NCBI GenBank assembly: GCA_963920705.1
Contig: OY987225.1
Location: 3,112,501-3,176,500 of the forward strand
Source of the DNA: Odiellus spinosus
Lineage: Eukaryota; Arthropoda; Arachnida; Opiliones; Phalangiidae
DNA: 64,000 nucleotides
Direction: 5' to 3'
Part shown: positions 31,257 through 45,400 of the stretch, piece by piece
Numbering within the stretch: position 1 is the stretch's first letter
How the letters are laid out: every line of letters begins with the position of its first letter
The notes under the pieces: model-generated
What the model was told of the DNA's origin: nothing
Databases searched by the model: none
Seen by the model: the letters and a program-made list of their open reading frames with translations, nothing else
Translations under genes and position numbers: made by a program

Positions 31257-34200
31257 TTGATTATTTATTTTACAGAGGGTGTATTATTTTTTTTAAAAGG
31301 GGTACCCCTTGTAAAATCTTTGATTATTTATTTTACATGGGGTGTATTTGATTATTTATTTTATAGGGGGTGTTTTATTTTTTTTTACAAGAGGTACCCT
31401 TGTAAAATTTTTGATTATTTATTTTACAGGGGGTGTATTATTTTTTTTAAAAGGGGTACCCCTCGTAAAATTTTTGCTTATTTATTTTACAGGGGGTGTA
31501 TTATTTTTTTTAAAAGGGGTACCCCTTGTAAAATTTTTGATTATTTATTATACAGGGGGTGTATTATTTTTTTTACAAGGGGTACCCCTCCTAAAATCTT
31601 TGATTATTTATTTTACAGGGGGTGTATTATTTTTTTAAAAGGGGTACCCCTTGTGTAGTCTTTGATTATTTATTTTACAGGGGGTGAATTATTTTTTTTT
31701 ACAGGGAGTGGATTATTTTTTTTACAAGGGGTACCTCTCTTAAAATCTTTGATTATTTATTTTACAGGGGGTGTATTATTTTCTTTACAAGGGGTACCAA
31801 TCTTAAAATCTTTTATTATTTATTTTACAGGGGTGTATTATTTTTTATAAGGGGTACCCCTTGTAAAATCTTTGATTATTTATTTTACAGGGGGTGTATT
31901 ATATTTTTTTAAAATTCGTAACCCTTGTAAAATCTTTGATTATTTATTTTACAGGGGGTGTATTATTTTTTTTTACAATTGGTACCCCTTGTATATTCTT
32001 TGATTATTTATTTTAAAGGGGGTGGATTATTTTTATTACAAGGGTTACCCCTTGTAAAAGTTTTGATTATTTATTTTACAGGGGGTGTATTATTTTTTTA
32101 CAAGAGGTACCGCTTGTAAAATCTTTGATTGTTTATTTTACAGGGGGTGTATTATTTTTTACAGGTGGTACCCCTTGTAAATTCTTTATTTATTTTACAG
32201 GGGGTGGATTAATTTTTTTACAAGGGGTACCCCTCTTAAAATCTTTGATTATTTATTTTACAGGGGGTGTATTATTTTCTTTACAAGGGGTACCAATCTT
32301 AAAATCTTTTATTATTTATTTTACAGGGGTGTATTATTTTTTATAAGGGGTACCCCTTGTAAAATCTTTGATTATTTATTTTACAGGGGGTGTATTATAT
32401 TTTTTTAAAATTCGTAACCCTTGTAAAATCTTTGATTATTTATTTTACAGGGGGTGTATTATTTTTTTTTACAATTGATACCCCTTGTATATTCTTTGAT
32501 TATTTATTTTACAGGGGGTGTATTATTTTTTTACAAGGGGTACCACTTGTAAAATTTTTGATTATTTATTTTAAAGGGGGTGGATTATTTTTATTACAAG
32601 GGTTACCCCTTGTAAAAGTTTTGATTATTTATTTTACAGGGGGTGTATTATTTTTTTACAAGAGGTACCGCTTGTAAAATCTTTGATTGTTTATTTTACA
32701 GGGGGTGTATTATTTTTTTACATGGGGTACCCCTTGTAAAATCTTTGATTATTTATTTTACAGGGGGTGTATTATTTTTTTTTACAATTGGTACCCCTTG
32801 TAATACTTTTGATTATTTATTTGACAGGGGGTGTATTATTTTTTTAAAAAGGGTACCCCTTGTAAAATCTTTGATTATTTATTTTTCAGGGGTGCATTAT
32901 TTTTTACAAGAGGTACCCCTTGTAAAATCTTTGATTGTTTATTTTACAGGGGGTGTATTATTTTTTTACATGGGGTACCCCTTGTAAAATCTTTGATTAT
33001 TTATTTTACAGGGGGTGTATTATTTTTTTTTACAATTGGTACCCCTTGTAATACTTTTGATTATTTATTTGACAGGGGGTGTATTATTTTTTTAAAAAGG
33101 GTACCCCTTGTAAAATCTTTGATTATTTATTTTTCAGGGGTGCATTATTTTTTACAAGAGGTACCCCTTGTAAAATCTTTGATTATTTATTTTACAAGAT
33201 TTGAATTACTTTTTTTACAAGGGGTACCCCTTATAAAATCTTTGATTATTTATTTTACAGGGGGTGTACTATTTTTTTACAGGGGGTACCCCTTGTAAAA
33301 TTTTTGATTATTTATTTTACAGGGGGTTTATTATTTTTTACAAGGGGTACCCCTCCTGAAATCTTTGATTATTTATTTGACAGAGGGTGTATAATTTTTT
33401 TACAAGGGTATTCCTTGTGTAATCTTTGATTATTTATTTTACAGGGGGTGGATTATTTTATTTACATGGGGTACCCCTCCTAAAATCTTTGATTATTTAT
33501 TTTACAGGGGGTGTATTATTTTTTACAGGTGGTACCCCTTGTAAATTCTTTATTTATTTTACAGGGGTGGATTAATTTTTTTACAAGGGGTACCCCTCTT
33601 AAAATCTTTTATTTATTTTACAGGGGTGTATTATTTTTTATAAGGGGTACCCCTTGTAAAATCTTTGATTATTTATTTTACAGGGGGTGTATTATATTTT
33701 TTTAAAATTCGTAACCCTTGTAGAGTCTTTGATTATTTATTTTACAGGGGGTGTATTATTTTTTTTTACAATTGGTACCCCTTGTATATTCTCTGATTAT
33801 TTATTTTACAGGGGGTGTATTATTTTTTTACAAGGGGTACCACTTGTAAAATTTTTGATTATTTATTTTAAAGGGGGTGGATTATTTTTTTTACAAGGGT
33901 TACCCCTTGTAAAAGTTTTGATTATTTATTTTACAGGGGGTGTTTTATTTTTTTACAAGAGGTACCGCTTGTAAAATCTTTGATTATTTATTTTACAGGG
34001 GGTGTATTATTTTTTTACAGGGGATACCCCTCTTAAAATCTTTGATTATTTATTTTACAGGGGGTGTATTATTTTTTTACAAGGGGTACCCCTCCTGAAA
34101 TCTTTGATTATTTATTTGAAAGGGGGTGTATAATTTTTTTACAAGGGGTATTCCTTGTGTAATCTTTGATTATTTATTTTACAGGGGGTGGATTATTTTA

Positions 34201-37200
34201 TTTATATGGGGTACCCCTCTTAAAATCTTTGATTATTTATTTTACAGGGGGTGTATTATTTTTTTTTTTACAAGGGGTACCCCTCCTAAGATCTTTGATT
34301 ATTTATTTTACAGGGGGTGTATTATTTTTTTACAAGATATGCACCTTGTAAAATCTTTGATTATTTATTTTACAGGGGGTGTATTATTTTTTTTACAAGA
34401 TGTGCACCTTGTAAAATCTTTGATTATTTTTTTTACGGGGGGTGTATTATTTTTTACAGGTGGTACCCCTTGTAAATTCTTTATTTATTTTACAGGGAGT
34501 TTATTATTTTTTTTACAAGGGGTACCCCTCTTAAAATCTTTGATTATTTATTTTACATGGGATGTATTATTTTTTTTTACAAGGGATACCCCTCCTAAAA
34601 TCTTTGATTATTTATTTTACAGGGGGTGTATTATTTTTTTACAAGGGGTACCCCTTGTGTAATCTTTGATTATTTATTTTACAGGGGGTGGATTAATTTT
34701 TTTACAGGGGGTGGATTATTTTTTTACAAGGGGTACCCCTCTTAAAATCTTTGATTATTTATTTTACAGGGGGTGTATTATTTTCTTTACAAGGGGTACC
34801 AATCTTAAAATCTTTTATTATTTATTTTACAGGGGTGTATTATTTTTTATAAGGGGTACCCCTTGTAAAATCTTTGATTATTTATTTTACAGGGGGTGCA
34901 TTATATTTTTTTAAAATTCGTAACCCTTGTAAAATCTTTGATTATTTATTTTACAGGGGGTGTATTATTTTATTATTTATTTTACAGGGGGTGTATTATT
35001 TTTTACAAGGGGTACCACTTGTAAAAGTTTTGATTATTTATTTTACAGGGGGTGTATTATTTTTTTACAAGAGGTACCCCTTGTAAAATCTTTGATTATT
35101 TATTTTACAGGGGTTGTATTATTTTTTTACATGGGGTACCCCTTGTAAAATCTTTGATTATTTATTTTACAATGGGTGTATTATTTTTTTTACAATTGGT
35201 ACCCCTTGTATATTCTTTGACAATTTATTTTTCAGGGGGTGTATTATTTTTTTACAAGGGGTACCCCTTGTAAAATCTTTGATTATTTATTTTATAGGGG
35301 GTGTATTAATGTTTTTTTACAAGAGTTACCCCTTGTAAAACTTTTGATTATTTATTTGACAGGGGGTGTATTATTTTTTTAAAAAGGGTACCCCTTGTAA
35401 AATCTTTATTATTTATTTTTCAGGGGTGCATTATTTTTTTTACAAGAGGTACCCCTGTAAAATCTTTGATTATTTATTTTACAAGATTTGAATGACTTTT
35501 TTTACAAGGGGTACCCCTTATAAAATCTTTGATTATTTATTTTACAGGGGGTGTATTATTTTTTTACAGGGGGTACCCCTTGTAAAATCTTTAATTATTT
35601 TACAGGGGGTGTATTATTTTTTTTACAAGGGTACCCCTCTTAAAATCTCTTATTTATTTTACAGGGGGTGTATTATTTTTTTTACAAGTGGTACCCCTCC
35701 TGAAATCTTTGATTATTTATTTGACAGGGGGTGTATAATTTTTTTACAAGGGGTATTCCTTGTGTAATCTTTATTTATTTTACAGGGGGTGGATTAATTT
35801 TTTTACAGGGGGTGGATTATTTTTTTACAAGGGGTACCCCTCTTAAAATCTTTGATTATTTATTTTACAGGGGGTGTATTATTTTCTTTACAAGGGGTAC
35901 CAATCTTAAAATCTTTTATTATTTATTTTACAGGGGTGTATTATTTTTTATAAGGGGTACCCCTTGTAAAATCTTTGATTATTTATTTTACAGGGGGTGC
36001 ATTATATTTTTTTAAAATTCGTAACCCTTGTAAAATCTTTGATTATTTATTTTACAGGGGGTGTATTATTTTATTATTTATTTTACAGGGGGTGTATTAT
36101 TTTTTACAAGGGGTACCACTTGTAAAAGTTTTGATTATTTATTTTAAAGGGGGTGCATTATTTTTTTTACAAGGGTTACCCCTTGTAAAAGTTTTGATTA
36201 TTTATTTTACAGGGGGTGTATTATTTTTTTACAAGAGGTACCCCTTGTAAAATCTATGATTATTTATTTTACAGGGGGTGTATTATTTTTTTTAGAAACG
36301 GTACCCCTCCTAAAATCTTTGATTATTTATTTTACAGGGGGTGTATTATTTTTTTACAAGGGGTACCCCTTGTGTAATCTTTGATTATTTATTTTACAGG
36401 GGGTGGATTAATTTTTTTACAGGGGGTGGATTATTTTTTTACAAGGGGTACCCCTCTTAAAATCTTTGATTATTTATTTTACAGGGGGTGTATTATTTTC
36501 TTTACAAGGGGTACCAATCTTAAAATCTTTTATTATTTATTTTACAGGGGTGTATTATTTTTTATAAGGGGTACCCCTTGTAAAATCTTTGATTATTTAT
36601 TTTACAGGGGGTGCATTATATTTTTTTTAAAATTCGTAACCCTTGTAAAATCTTTGATTATTTATTTTACAGGGGGTGTATTATTTTATTATTTATTTTA
36701 CAGGGGTGTATTATTTTTTACAAGGGGTACCACTTGTAAAAGTTTTGATTATTTATTTTAAAGGGGGTGCATTATTTTTTTTACAAGGGTTACCCCTTGT
36801 AAAAGTTTTGATTATTTATTTTACAGGGGGTGTATTATTTTTTTACAAGAGGTACCCCTTGTAAAATCTTTGATTATTTATTTTACAGGGGTTGTATTAT
36901 TTTTTTACATGGGGTACCCCTTGTAAAATCTTTGATTATTTATTTTACAATGGGTGTATTATTTTTTTTACAATTGGTACCCCTTGTATATTCTTTGACA
37001 ATTTATTTTTCAGGGGGTGTATTATTTTTTTACAAGGGGTACCCCTTGTAAAATCTTTGATTATTTATTTCATAGGGGGTGTATTAATGTTTTTTTACAA
37101 GAGTTACCCCTTGTAAAACTTTTGATTATTTATTTGACAGGGGGTGTATTATTTTTTTAAAAAGGGTACCCCTTGTAAAATCTTTGATTATTTATTTTTC

Positions 37201-38140
37201 AGGGGTGCATTATTTTTTTTACAAGAGGTACCCCTGTAAAATCTTTGATTATTTATTTTACAAGATTTGAATGACTTTTTTTACAAGGGGTACCCCTTAT
37301 AAAATCTTTGATTATTTATTTTACAGGGGGTGTATTATTTTTTTACAGGGGGTACCCCTTGTAAAATCTTTAATTATTTTACAGGGGGTGTATTATTTTT
37401 TTTACAAGGGGTACCCTTCTTAAAATCTCTTATTTATTTTACAGGGGGTGTATTATTTTTTTTACAAGTGGTACCCCTCCTGAAATCTTTGATTATTTAT
37501 TTGACAGGGGGTGTATAATTTTTTTACAAGGGGTATTCCTTGTGTAATCTTTATTTATTTTACAGGGGGTGGATTATTTTATTTACATGGGGTACCCCTC
37601 TTAAAATCTGTGATTATTTATTTTACAGGGGGTGTATTATTTTTTTTAGAAACGGTACCCCTCCTAAAATCTTTGATTATTTATTTTACAAGGGGTGTAT
37701 TATTTTTTACAGGTGGTACCCCTTGTAAATTCTTTATTTATTTTACAGGGGTTTTATTATTTTTTTTACAAGGGGTACCCCTTTTAAAATCTTTGATTAT
37801 TTATTTTACAGGGGTTTTATTATTTTTTTTACAAGGGGTACCCCTTTTAAAATCTTTGATTATTTATTTTACATGGGGTGTATTATTTTTTTTTACAAGG
37901 GATACCCCTCCTAAAATCTTTGATTATTTATTTTACAGGGGTGTATTATTTTTTTACAAGGGGTACCCCTTGTGTAATCTTTGATTATTTATTTTATAAT
38001 GGGTGTATTATTTTCTTTACAAGGGGTACCAATCTTAAAATCTTTTATTATTTATTTTACATGGCTGTATTATTTTTTGTAAGGCGTACCCCTTGTAAAA
38101 TCTTTGATTATTTATTTTACAGGGGGTGTATTACATTTTT
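31257..38140 (+). repeat. 63-bp satellite, plus-oriented block 1
   Basis: Head-to-tail monomers of about 63 bp each read TTTGATTATTTATTTTACAG, then GGGGTGTATTATTTTTTTTA, then CAAGGGGTACCCCTTGTAAA plus ATC. The last part, with preceding T's, forms a perfect 26-bp palindrome (half: TTTTACAAGGGGT). Copies vary by substitutions and small indels. Larger duplications of 1,778 bp (35,052/36,830), 1,297 bp (32,390/33,687) and about 250 bp (near 32,660/32,905) are visible. All open frames here (FDYLFYRGCIIFFTRGTPCK and similar) are by-products of the 63-bp period. Confidence 0.99.
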
Positions 38141-40096
38141 TTGGGGAACACCGCAGGTTACTTTATAGCCAGTGTTCGATAATTCTCCATTAATCTTTAA
38201 TAAATTATTCCTATCTGTTAGATAGCTACTAACCCACTTTAGTAGATTTCCATTTAAGCCATAGTAAATCAATTTCTGAAGTAGTATACGATGGGATACT
38301 CTGTCAAAGGCTTTTGACAAGTCGACGTATATAATGTCTACTTGCCCCCTGTTTTCAACCCTGGACGCCATAAATTGTTAAGTACTTTGTAGGTTTGTTT
38401 CAACTGGGCGACCCTTTATAAAGCCACGTTGATTATCAGGGAGATTGATTTTAAACCAATTGTAGAGTTTAGTGCTCATTAACATGTCAAATATCATAGA
38501 TAGACAATTCAACAGTGAGATAGGTCTGTAGTTTGATGGATCTGAGCTTAGACCTTTTTTGAAGATTGGAGAGACTAGGGCTTCTTTCCAAGCATTGGGA
38601 AAATATCCAAGCTTTCACGATAAATTAAAAATATGTTAATATTGGTGTCAGTAGGTCTCCGCAGCCTTTAATTATAAAGTTTGGGATTCTATCTATTCCA
38701 CAGGATAATTTAGGTTTCATTTTCGTAATAGTATTCTTAACGTCGTCTTCTGAGATATTACATTTAAAAAACTCATGTTGTACTTTGTCTTTGGGCGAAA
38801 GCAGAAATATTTGGAATTATTATTCGCTATATTCGAAAAAACATTACAGAACTGTTCCGCGATCTCTTCATTTCTGTCAATTAATTTGTCTCCTTGTTTA
38901 AGAATAATTTTTTTTGTTTGGGGTTTGGATTTACTATTAACATATGTCCAGAATTTTTTTGGATCTTTTTTAATATTGTCGCACATTTCAGTTGAATATA
39001 TGCGCTTATCGCGTTTTAGGTATTTTTTGACACTTTTTCGAGCTAAATTATATTTTGAGTTGTCATTTAAGTTTTTAGTTCTTTTATATTTTTTGTGGTA
39101 GTAAATTTTATTTTTTTTAAGGATTTTATAAGCTCGCGTGAATACCAATTTTGATATTTGTTACTAAAATTGCTTTTACAGGAATGGGAGGTTAGCGGAA
39201 TGCAGGTTTCCATGGCGTTTTGTATACTTAGAGTTAAGAATTTTACACAGTAATCTAGGTTTCTCGAGGAGTAGATTGGGGTCCAATCATTGTCTTTAAT
39301 TGTATTATAGAGTTTAAAATAGTCTCCATTCTTAAATTGGTATCTGACTGATTTCCTATCATCATATTGAGTTGTTAAATCAGTTTGTAGATCAATGGTA
39401 AAAATTGGATGAAAATGATCAATGGGTACTAAGGCGTCTATGTTTGCGTAATTAATGAAATATTTATCATTGTTCACAAAAAATAGGTCAAGGATATTAC
39501 CACGGGAATTTGGTCTACTGTTTAATTGTTTGAAATTATTTGTGTTGGCGAGATTAAAGATATATTCAGCTTTTCGTTTCGCGTAATAACCACAACCTTC
39601 GAGATTCCAGGTGTTCCAATTCACTCCGGGCAAATTAAAATCCCCTAGGAGGATTATGTCACCCTTAAAGTCTAGTAAATGCGTCGCAGTATTAACGTAA
39701 AATTTTTCATACGCAGATATGGGGGTAGTAGGCGAAAAATATATACAACCGAGAAGTAGGCGTTCTTTACTATTTAAACGTAATTCTACCCAGACGTCCT
39801 CACACTGGCACTCAAGGTCAGATCGCCTAATTGCTTTAAAATTGTCTTTGATGGCTATTAAAGAGCCGCCTCCACGATTTCGTGTTGTTCGGTCAGAACG
39901 GAAAACATTATAATTATTTGTAAAATAGTCTGAATTACTATGAGTATTATTTAACCAGGTTTCTGAAAGACAAACGAGATCATATTTTGATTCTATTAAG
40001 TTATTTAAGAAGGTCGTAGCCTTAGTACGTAATCCTCTAGTATTTTGATAATATATCGTCGATTTTTTAATTGTAATTCTGGGTATTCCCTAAATC
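38141..40096 (-). pseudogene. LINE ORF2: endonuclease and partial reverse transcriptase
   Basis: It starts just after ORF1 with IYYQNTRGLRTKATTFLNNL, typical of CR1/Jockey-clade ORF2. The AP-like endonuclease shows LVCLSETWLNN, FRSDRTTRNRGGGSLIAIK, LLGDFNLPGVNW and DHFHPI. The frame shifts at an A-run near 39,110-39,120 and again near 38,720. The RT continues with NYRPISLL-type sequence near 38,520, GFIKGRPVETN, and YVDLSKAFDRVSHRILLQKL (motif A, 38,280-38,330), ending at KVTCGVPQ. The catalytic YADD box and everything 3' are missing. At least three lesions plus the truncation. It cannot be active. Confidence 0.9.
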
Positions 40097-40099
40097 TCC

Positions 40100-41206
40100 T
40101 TAATTTTTAATATTATCCTCCCTTAGTTCTGTTTCTTTAGCTGTTTGAAAATATTTTTGAGAGTCGTGTAGAGGTCCTCGGAATTCAGTAATTAGGTAAT
40201 CTTGCGGAAAATTGCCCGGATCACTCAAAACTTTAAACTCGTCTTCATTGGAAGTGACGTAGAAAGAGGCATAGAAACGCTTGAATCTGGGATTTAAACG
40301 AATGCATTCTACAGATTTCAATTCGTTATCAAGCTCAATGTATTCCTTTAATTCTTTCTCTGTAGTATCGACATGTAGTCTACTAATAAATAACGCTTTC
40401 TTTCTCAATATCTTTGTGGGTATCGTAATTGTTTTAATCTGATCTGATTTTTTTGTGCCTTTTAAAAGAACTTTCTTGTTCACTTTTTCGGCCGTAGATG
40501 GTTTATGGAAATTATCCTTTTGTTTTTTACTTATTGTTTTAAGCTTACTGGAATAGCTTTGTTTTTTATCTATTTGAGGTTTCTGTTTATCTTGAATAAT
40601 GGCCGTTTCATTGTTTTCTTTATCAGCGTTGGTATTTTCCACGAGAAAAGTGTTCTGCAATGTATGAGCGATAACGATTCCGTTCTGTTTGATTATCTTT
40701 GAATTTTGATCCTTTAGAATTTTAATTTCTTTCTGTAACTCCGATACTGTGTCTACTAATAGAGAAATAGACGTGATAATGGTGTCTACCACGCTTTCTT
40801 TATCGCGGTGTAGGCTATCCACTTTAAAATATTCATTGAGATTGTCTATTAACATATTAAGATTGAAGTTATCTTCACTGACAGAGCTTACGTCACCTAC
40901 AGATTCATTGTCCGAATCGATAACCTCGTTCTGCATTTGCTTTTTCACGTTTGTACGAGTTTTGGGGCTTTCAACTAAAGAGTTTTCATTTCTTTTTGAA
41001 ATACAGGTTTTACATTTATGTTTTCTTATCTTGTTGTTGTAAATTAATCCAATTTCGTCTTTTGTCCTGGCACCAAGGCATACAGCATGCGAAGTTTCAT
41101 TACATATTGCGCACGGAATTGTTTCGTCAGTTGCACTGATAGCTTTTTTACACACGGAACATTTGGCCCTGGAAGCATTCGCCGCCGCGGCTTTTCGCCC
41201 CGTCAT
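40100..41206 (-). CDS. LINE ORF1 protein (PHD-like finger, coiled coil)
   Basis: An intact 368-residue frame from ATG 41,206. The N-terminal zinc finger has pairs CSVC, CAIC, then H-x2-C (SHAVC) and CKTC, a PHD-like arrangement common in CR1-clade ORF1 proteins. Residues of about 85-125 are acidic. A coiled-coil-like stretch (VDTVSELQKEIKILKDQNSK) follows, then a lysine-rich linker and a C-terminal fold with KKALFISRLHVDTTEKELKE and LNPRFKRFYASFYV, which looks like an RNA-binding RRM-type domain. The role is nucleic-acid chaperone/RNP formation for the element. ORF1 is intact while ORF2 is broken. Confidence 0.88.
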   Translation of the reverse strand: MTGRKAAAANASRAKCSVCKKAISATDETIPCAICNETSHAVCLGARTKDEIGLIYNNKIRKHKCKTCISKRNENSLVESPKTRTNVKKQMQNEVIDSDNESVGDVSSVSEDNFNLNMLIDNLNEYFKVDSLHRDKESVVDTIITSISLLVDTVSELQKEIKILKDQNSKIIKQNGIVIAHTLQNTFLVENTNADKENNETAIIQDKQKPQIDKKQSYSSKLKTISKKQKDNFHKPSTAEKVNKKVLLKGTKKSDQIKTITIPTKILRKKALFISRLHVDTTEKELKEYIELDNELKSVECIRLNPRFKRFYASFYVTSNEDEFKVLSDPGNFPQDYLITEFRGPLHDSQKYFQTAKETELREDNIKN

Positions 41207-41330
41207 TGTAATGTAGACACGTGCACTTATCTACTGTCTGTTAATCGACTGGTTGAATAAAAAAAGAAATCCTATGTTAAGGTTGGTTACCGGAGCTAAA
41301 ATCCGTGCGACTGTCACCGATGGAAGACGG

Positions 41331-42430
41331 CTTACAGGTGGTGTATTTTTTTTACAATTGGTACCCCTTGTTAAATATTTGATTATTTATGTGTCAGGGG
41401 GTGGATTATTTTTTTTACAAGGGGTACCCCTCTTAAAATCTTTGATTATTTATTTTACAGGGGGTGTATTATTTTTTTTACGAGGGGTACCCCTTGTAAA
41501 ATCTTTGATTATTTATTTTACAGGGAGTGTATTATTTTTTTACAAGGGGTACAACTTGTAAAATTTTTGATTATTTATTTCACAGGGGTGGATTATTTTT
41601 TACAAGGGGTACCCTTCTTAAAATCTTTGATTATTTATTTTACAGGGGGTGTATTATTTTTTTTACAAGGGGTACCCTTGTAAAATCTTTGATTATTTAT
41701 TTTACAGGGGTGTATTATTTTTTTACAATTGGTATCGCTTGTATATTCTTTGATTATTTATTTTACAAGGGAAGGATTTTTTTTACAAGGGATATCCCTT
41801 GTAAAAGTTTTGGTTATTTATTTTACAGGGGGTGTATTATTTTTTTTTACAGGGGGTACCCTTCTTAAAATCTTTGATTATTTATTTTAAAAGGGGTGTA
41901 TTATTTTTTTTTACAATTGGTACCCCTTGTATATTCTTTGATTATTTATTTTATAGGGGGTGTATTATTTTTTTACAAGGGGTACCCCTCTTATAATCTT
42001 TGATTATTTATTTCACAGGGGGTGTATAATTTTATTTACATGGGGTACCCCTCTTAAAATCTTTGATTATTTAATTTACAGGGGGTGTATTATTTTTTTA
42101 TAAGGGGTAACTCTTGTAAAATTTTTGGTTCTTTATTTTACAGGGGGTGTATTATTTTTGTTACAATTGGTACCCCTTGTATATTCTTTGATTATTTATT
42201 TTATAGGGGGTGTATTATTTTTTTTACAAGGGGTACCCCTCTTATAATATTTGATAATTAATATAACAGGGTGTGTATTATTTTATTTACATGGGGTACC
42301 CCTCTTAAAATCTTTGATTATTTAATTTACAGGGGGTGTATTATTTTTTTATAAGGGGTACCCCTTGTAAAATCTTTGATTATTTATTTTACAGGGGGTG
42401 TATTATTTTTTTTACAAGGGGTACCCCTCT
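41331..42430 (+). repeat. 63-bp satellite, plus-oriented block 2
   Basis: Same monomer and orientation as 31,257-38,140, resuming on the 5' side of the LINE. It starts inside a monomer at TTACAGGTGGTGTATT. About 17 monomers. Confidence 0.98.
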
Positions 42431-45400
42431 TAGTAAAATTATACACCCCTGTAAAATAAATAATCAAAAAATTTACAAGGGGTAACTCTTGTAAAAAAAT
42501 AATACACCCCCTGTAAAATAAATAATCAAACATTTTACAAGGGGTATCCCTTGTAAAAAAAATAATACACCCCTGTTAAATAAATAATCAAAGATTTTAC
42601 AAGGGGTACCTCTTGTAAAAAAAATAATACACCCCCTGTAAAATAAATAATCAAAAATTTTACAAGGGGTACCTCTTGTAAAAAAATAATACACCCCCTG
42701 TAAAATAAATAATTAAAAATTTTACAAGGGGTACCTCTTATAAAAAAAAAATAATATACCCCTTGTAAAATAAATAATCAAAGCTATTACAAGGGGTATC
42801 CGTGGAAAAAAAATAATTTACCCCCTTTAAAATAAATAATCAAAAATTTTACACGGGGTACCCCTTTAAAAAAATAATACATCCCCTGTAAAATAAATAA
42901 TCAAAGATTACACAAGGGGTTTCCCCTTCTAAAAAAAAATAATACACCCCCTGTAAAATAAATAATCAAAAATTTTAAAGGGGTACCCCTTGTAAAAAAA
43001 ATAATACACCCCCTGTAAAATAAATAATCAAAAATTTTAAAGGGGTACCCCTTGTAAAAAAAATAATACACCCCCTGTAAAATAAATAATCAAACATTTT
43101 ACAAGGGGTACCCTTTGTAAAAAAAATAATACACACCTGTAAAATAAATAATCAAACATTTTACAAGGGGTACCCTTTGTAAAAAAAATAATACACACCT
43201 GTAAAATAAATAATCAAAGATTATACCAGGGGTACCCCTTGTAAAAATAATAATACATCCCCTGTAAAATAAATTATCAAAGATATTTCAAGGGGTATCC
43301 CTTGTAAAAAAAATAATACACCCCCTGTAAAATAAATAATCAAAAATTTTACAAGGGGTACCTCTTGTAAAAAAATTATACACCCCCCGTAAAATAAATA
43401 ATCAAAGATTATACCAGGGGTACCCATTGTAAAAATAATAATACACTCCCTGTAAAATTAATAATCAAAGATTATACAAGGGGTACCCCCTGTAAAAATA
43501 ATAATACACCTTCTGTAAAATAAATATTCAAAAATTTTACAAGGGAAAGCTATTGTAAAAAAAAAATAATAATACACCCCCTGAAAAATAAAATCGAAAA
43601 TTTTACAAGGGGTAGCTCTTGTAAAAAAAAAATAATACAGCCCCCTGTAAAATAAATAATCAAAGCTAATACAAGGGGTATCCCTAGTAAAAAAAATAAT
43701 TTACCCCCTTTAAAATAAATAATCAAAGACTTTACAAGGGGTACCCCTTGTAAAAAATAATTTACCCCCTTTAAAATAAATAAAGATTTTACAAGGGGTA
43801 CCCCTTGTAAAAAAATAATACACTACCTATAAAATAAATAATCAAAAATTATGCAAGGGGTATCCCTTGTAAAAAAAATAATACACCCCCTTTAAAATAA
43901 ATAATCAAAGATTTTACACGGGGTACCCCTTGTAAAAAAATAATACACCCCCTGTAAAATAAATAATCAAAGATTATACAAGGGGTACCCGTTGTAAAAA
44001 TAATAATACGCTCCCTCTAAAATAAATAATCAAAGATTATACAAGGGGTACCCCCTGTAAAATAAATAATCAAAAATTTTACAAGGGGTACCCTTTGTAA
44101 AAAAAAAAAAAAAGAATACACCCCCTGTAAAATAAATAATCAAAAATTTTACAAGGGGTACCCCTTGTAAAAAAAAATAATACACCCCTGTAAAATAATA
44201 ATCAAAAAGTTTACAAGGGGTACCCCTTGTAAAAAAAATATTACAACTCCTGTAAAATAAATAATCAAAGATTTTAAAGGGGTACACCTTGAAAAAAATA
44301 ATACACCCCCTGTAAAATAAATAAAGATTTTACAAGGGGTACCCCATGTAAAAAAAATAATACACCCCCTGTAAAATAAATAATCAAAGATTTTACAAGG
44401 GGTACCTCTTGCAAAAAATAATAAACCCCCTGTAAAATAAATAATCAAAGATTTTACAAGGGGTACCTCTTGTAAAAAAAATAATACACCCCTATAAAAT
44501 AAATAATCAAAAATTTTACAAGGGGTACCCCTTGTAAAAAATAATACACCCCCTGTAAAATAAATCAAAAATTTTACACGGGGTATCCCTTGTAAAAAAA
44601 AGTAATCCACCCACTGTAAAATAAATAATCAAAAATTTTACAAGTGGTACCCCTTGTAAAAAACATAATACACCCCCTGTATAATAAATAATCAAAGATT
44701 TTACAAGGGGTACGTACCCTTGTAAAAAAAATAATACACCCCTTGTAAAATAAATAATCAAAAATTTTAAAGGGGTACCCCTTGTAAAAAAAAATAATAC
44801 ACCCCCTGTAAAAAAAATAATTAAAGATTTTTCAAGGGGTACCCTTTGTAAAAAAAAATAATACATGCCCTGTAAATAAATAATCAAAAATTTTACAAGG
44901 GATACCAATTGTAAAAAAAATAATACATCCCCTGTAAAATAAATAATCAAAGATTTTAAAAGGGGTACCTCTTGTAAAAAAAATAATACACCCCTATAAA
45001 ATAAATAATCAAAAATTTTCCAAGGGGTACCCCTTGTAAAAAATAATACACCCCCTGTAAAATAAATCAAAAATTTTACAAGGGCTACCTCTTGTAAAAA
45101 AATAATACACCCCCTGTAAAATAAATAATCAAAGATAATACAAGGGGTACCCCTTGTAAAAATTAAAATACACCTCCTGTAAAATAAATATTCAAAGATT
45201 TTACAAGGGGTACCCCTTGTAAAAAAAAGAATACACCCCCTGTAAAATAAATAATCAAAAATTTTACAAGGGGTACTCCTTGTAAAAAAAATAATTCACC
45301 CCCTTTAAAATAAATAATCAAAAATTTTACAAGGGGTACCTCTTGTAAAAAAAATAATACACCCCCTGTAAAATAAATATTGAAAAATTTTACAAGGGGT

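Larger units (their letters stand above)
38141..41330 (-). mobile_element. CR1-like LINE lacking its 3' part, embedded in the satellite
   Basis: It reads on the minus strand: 5' UTR (41,207-41,330), intact ORF1 (40,100-41,206), then ORF2 with endonuclease and the first half of the RT. It stops abruptly at CGVPQ, where satellite begins (38,140). Satellite of the same orientation lies on both sides. LINE copies normally lose the 5' end, not the 3' end, so this breakpoint points to a later rearrangement in the array. Confidence 0.92.
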
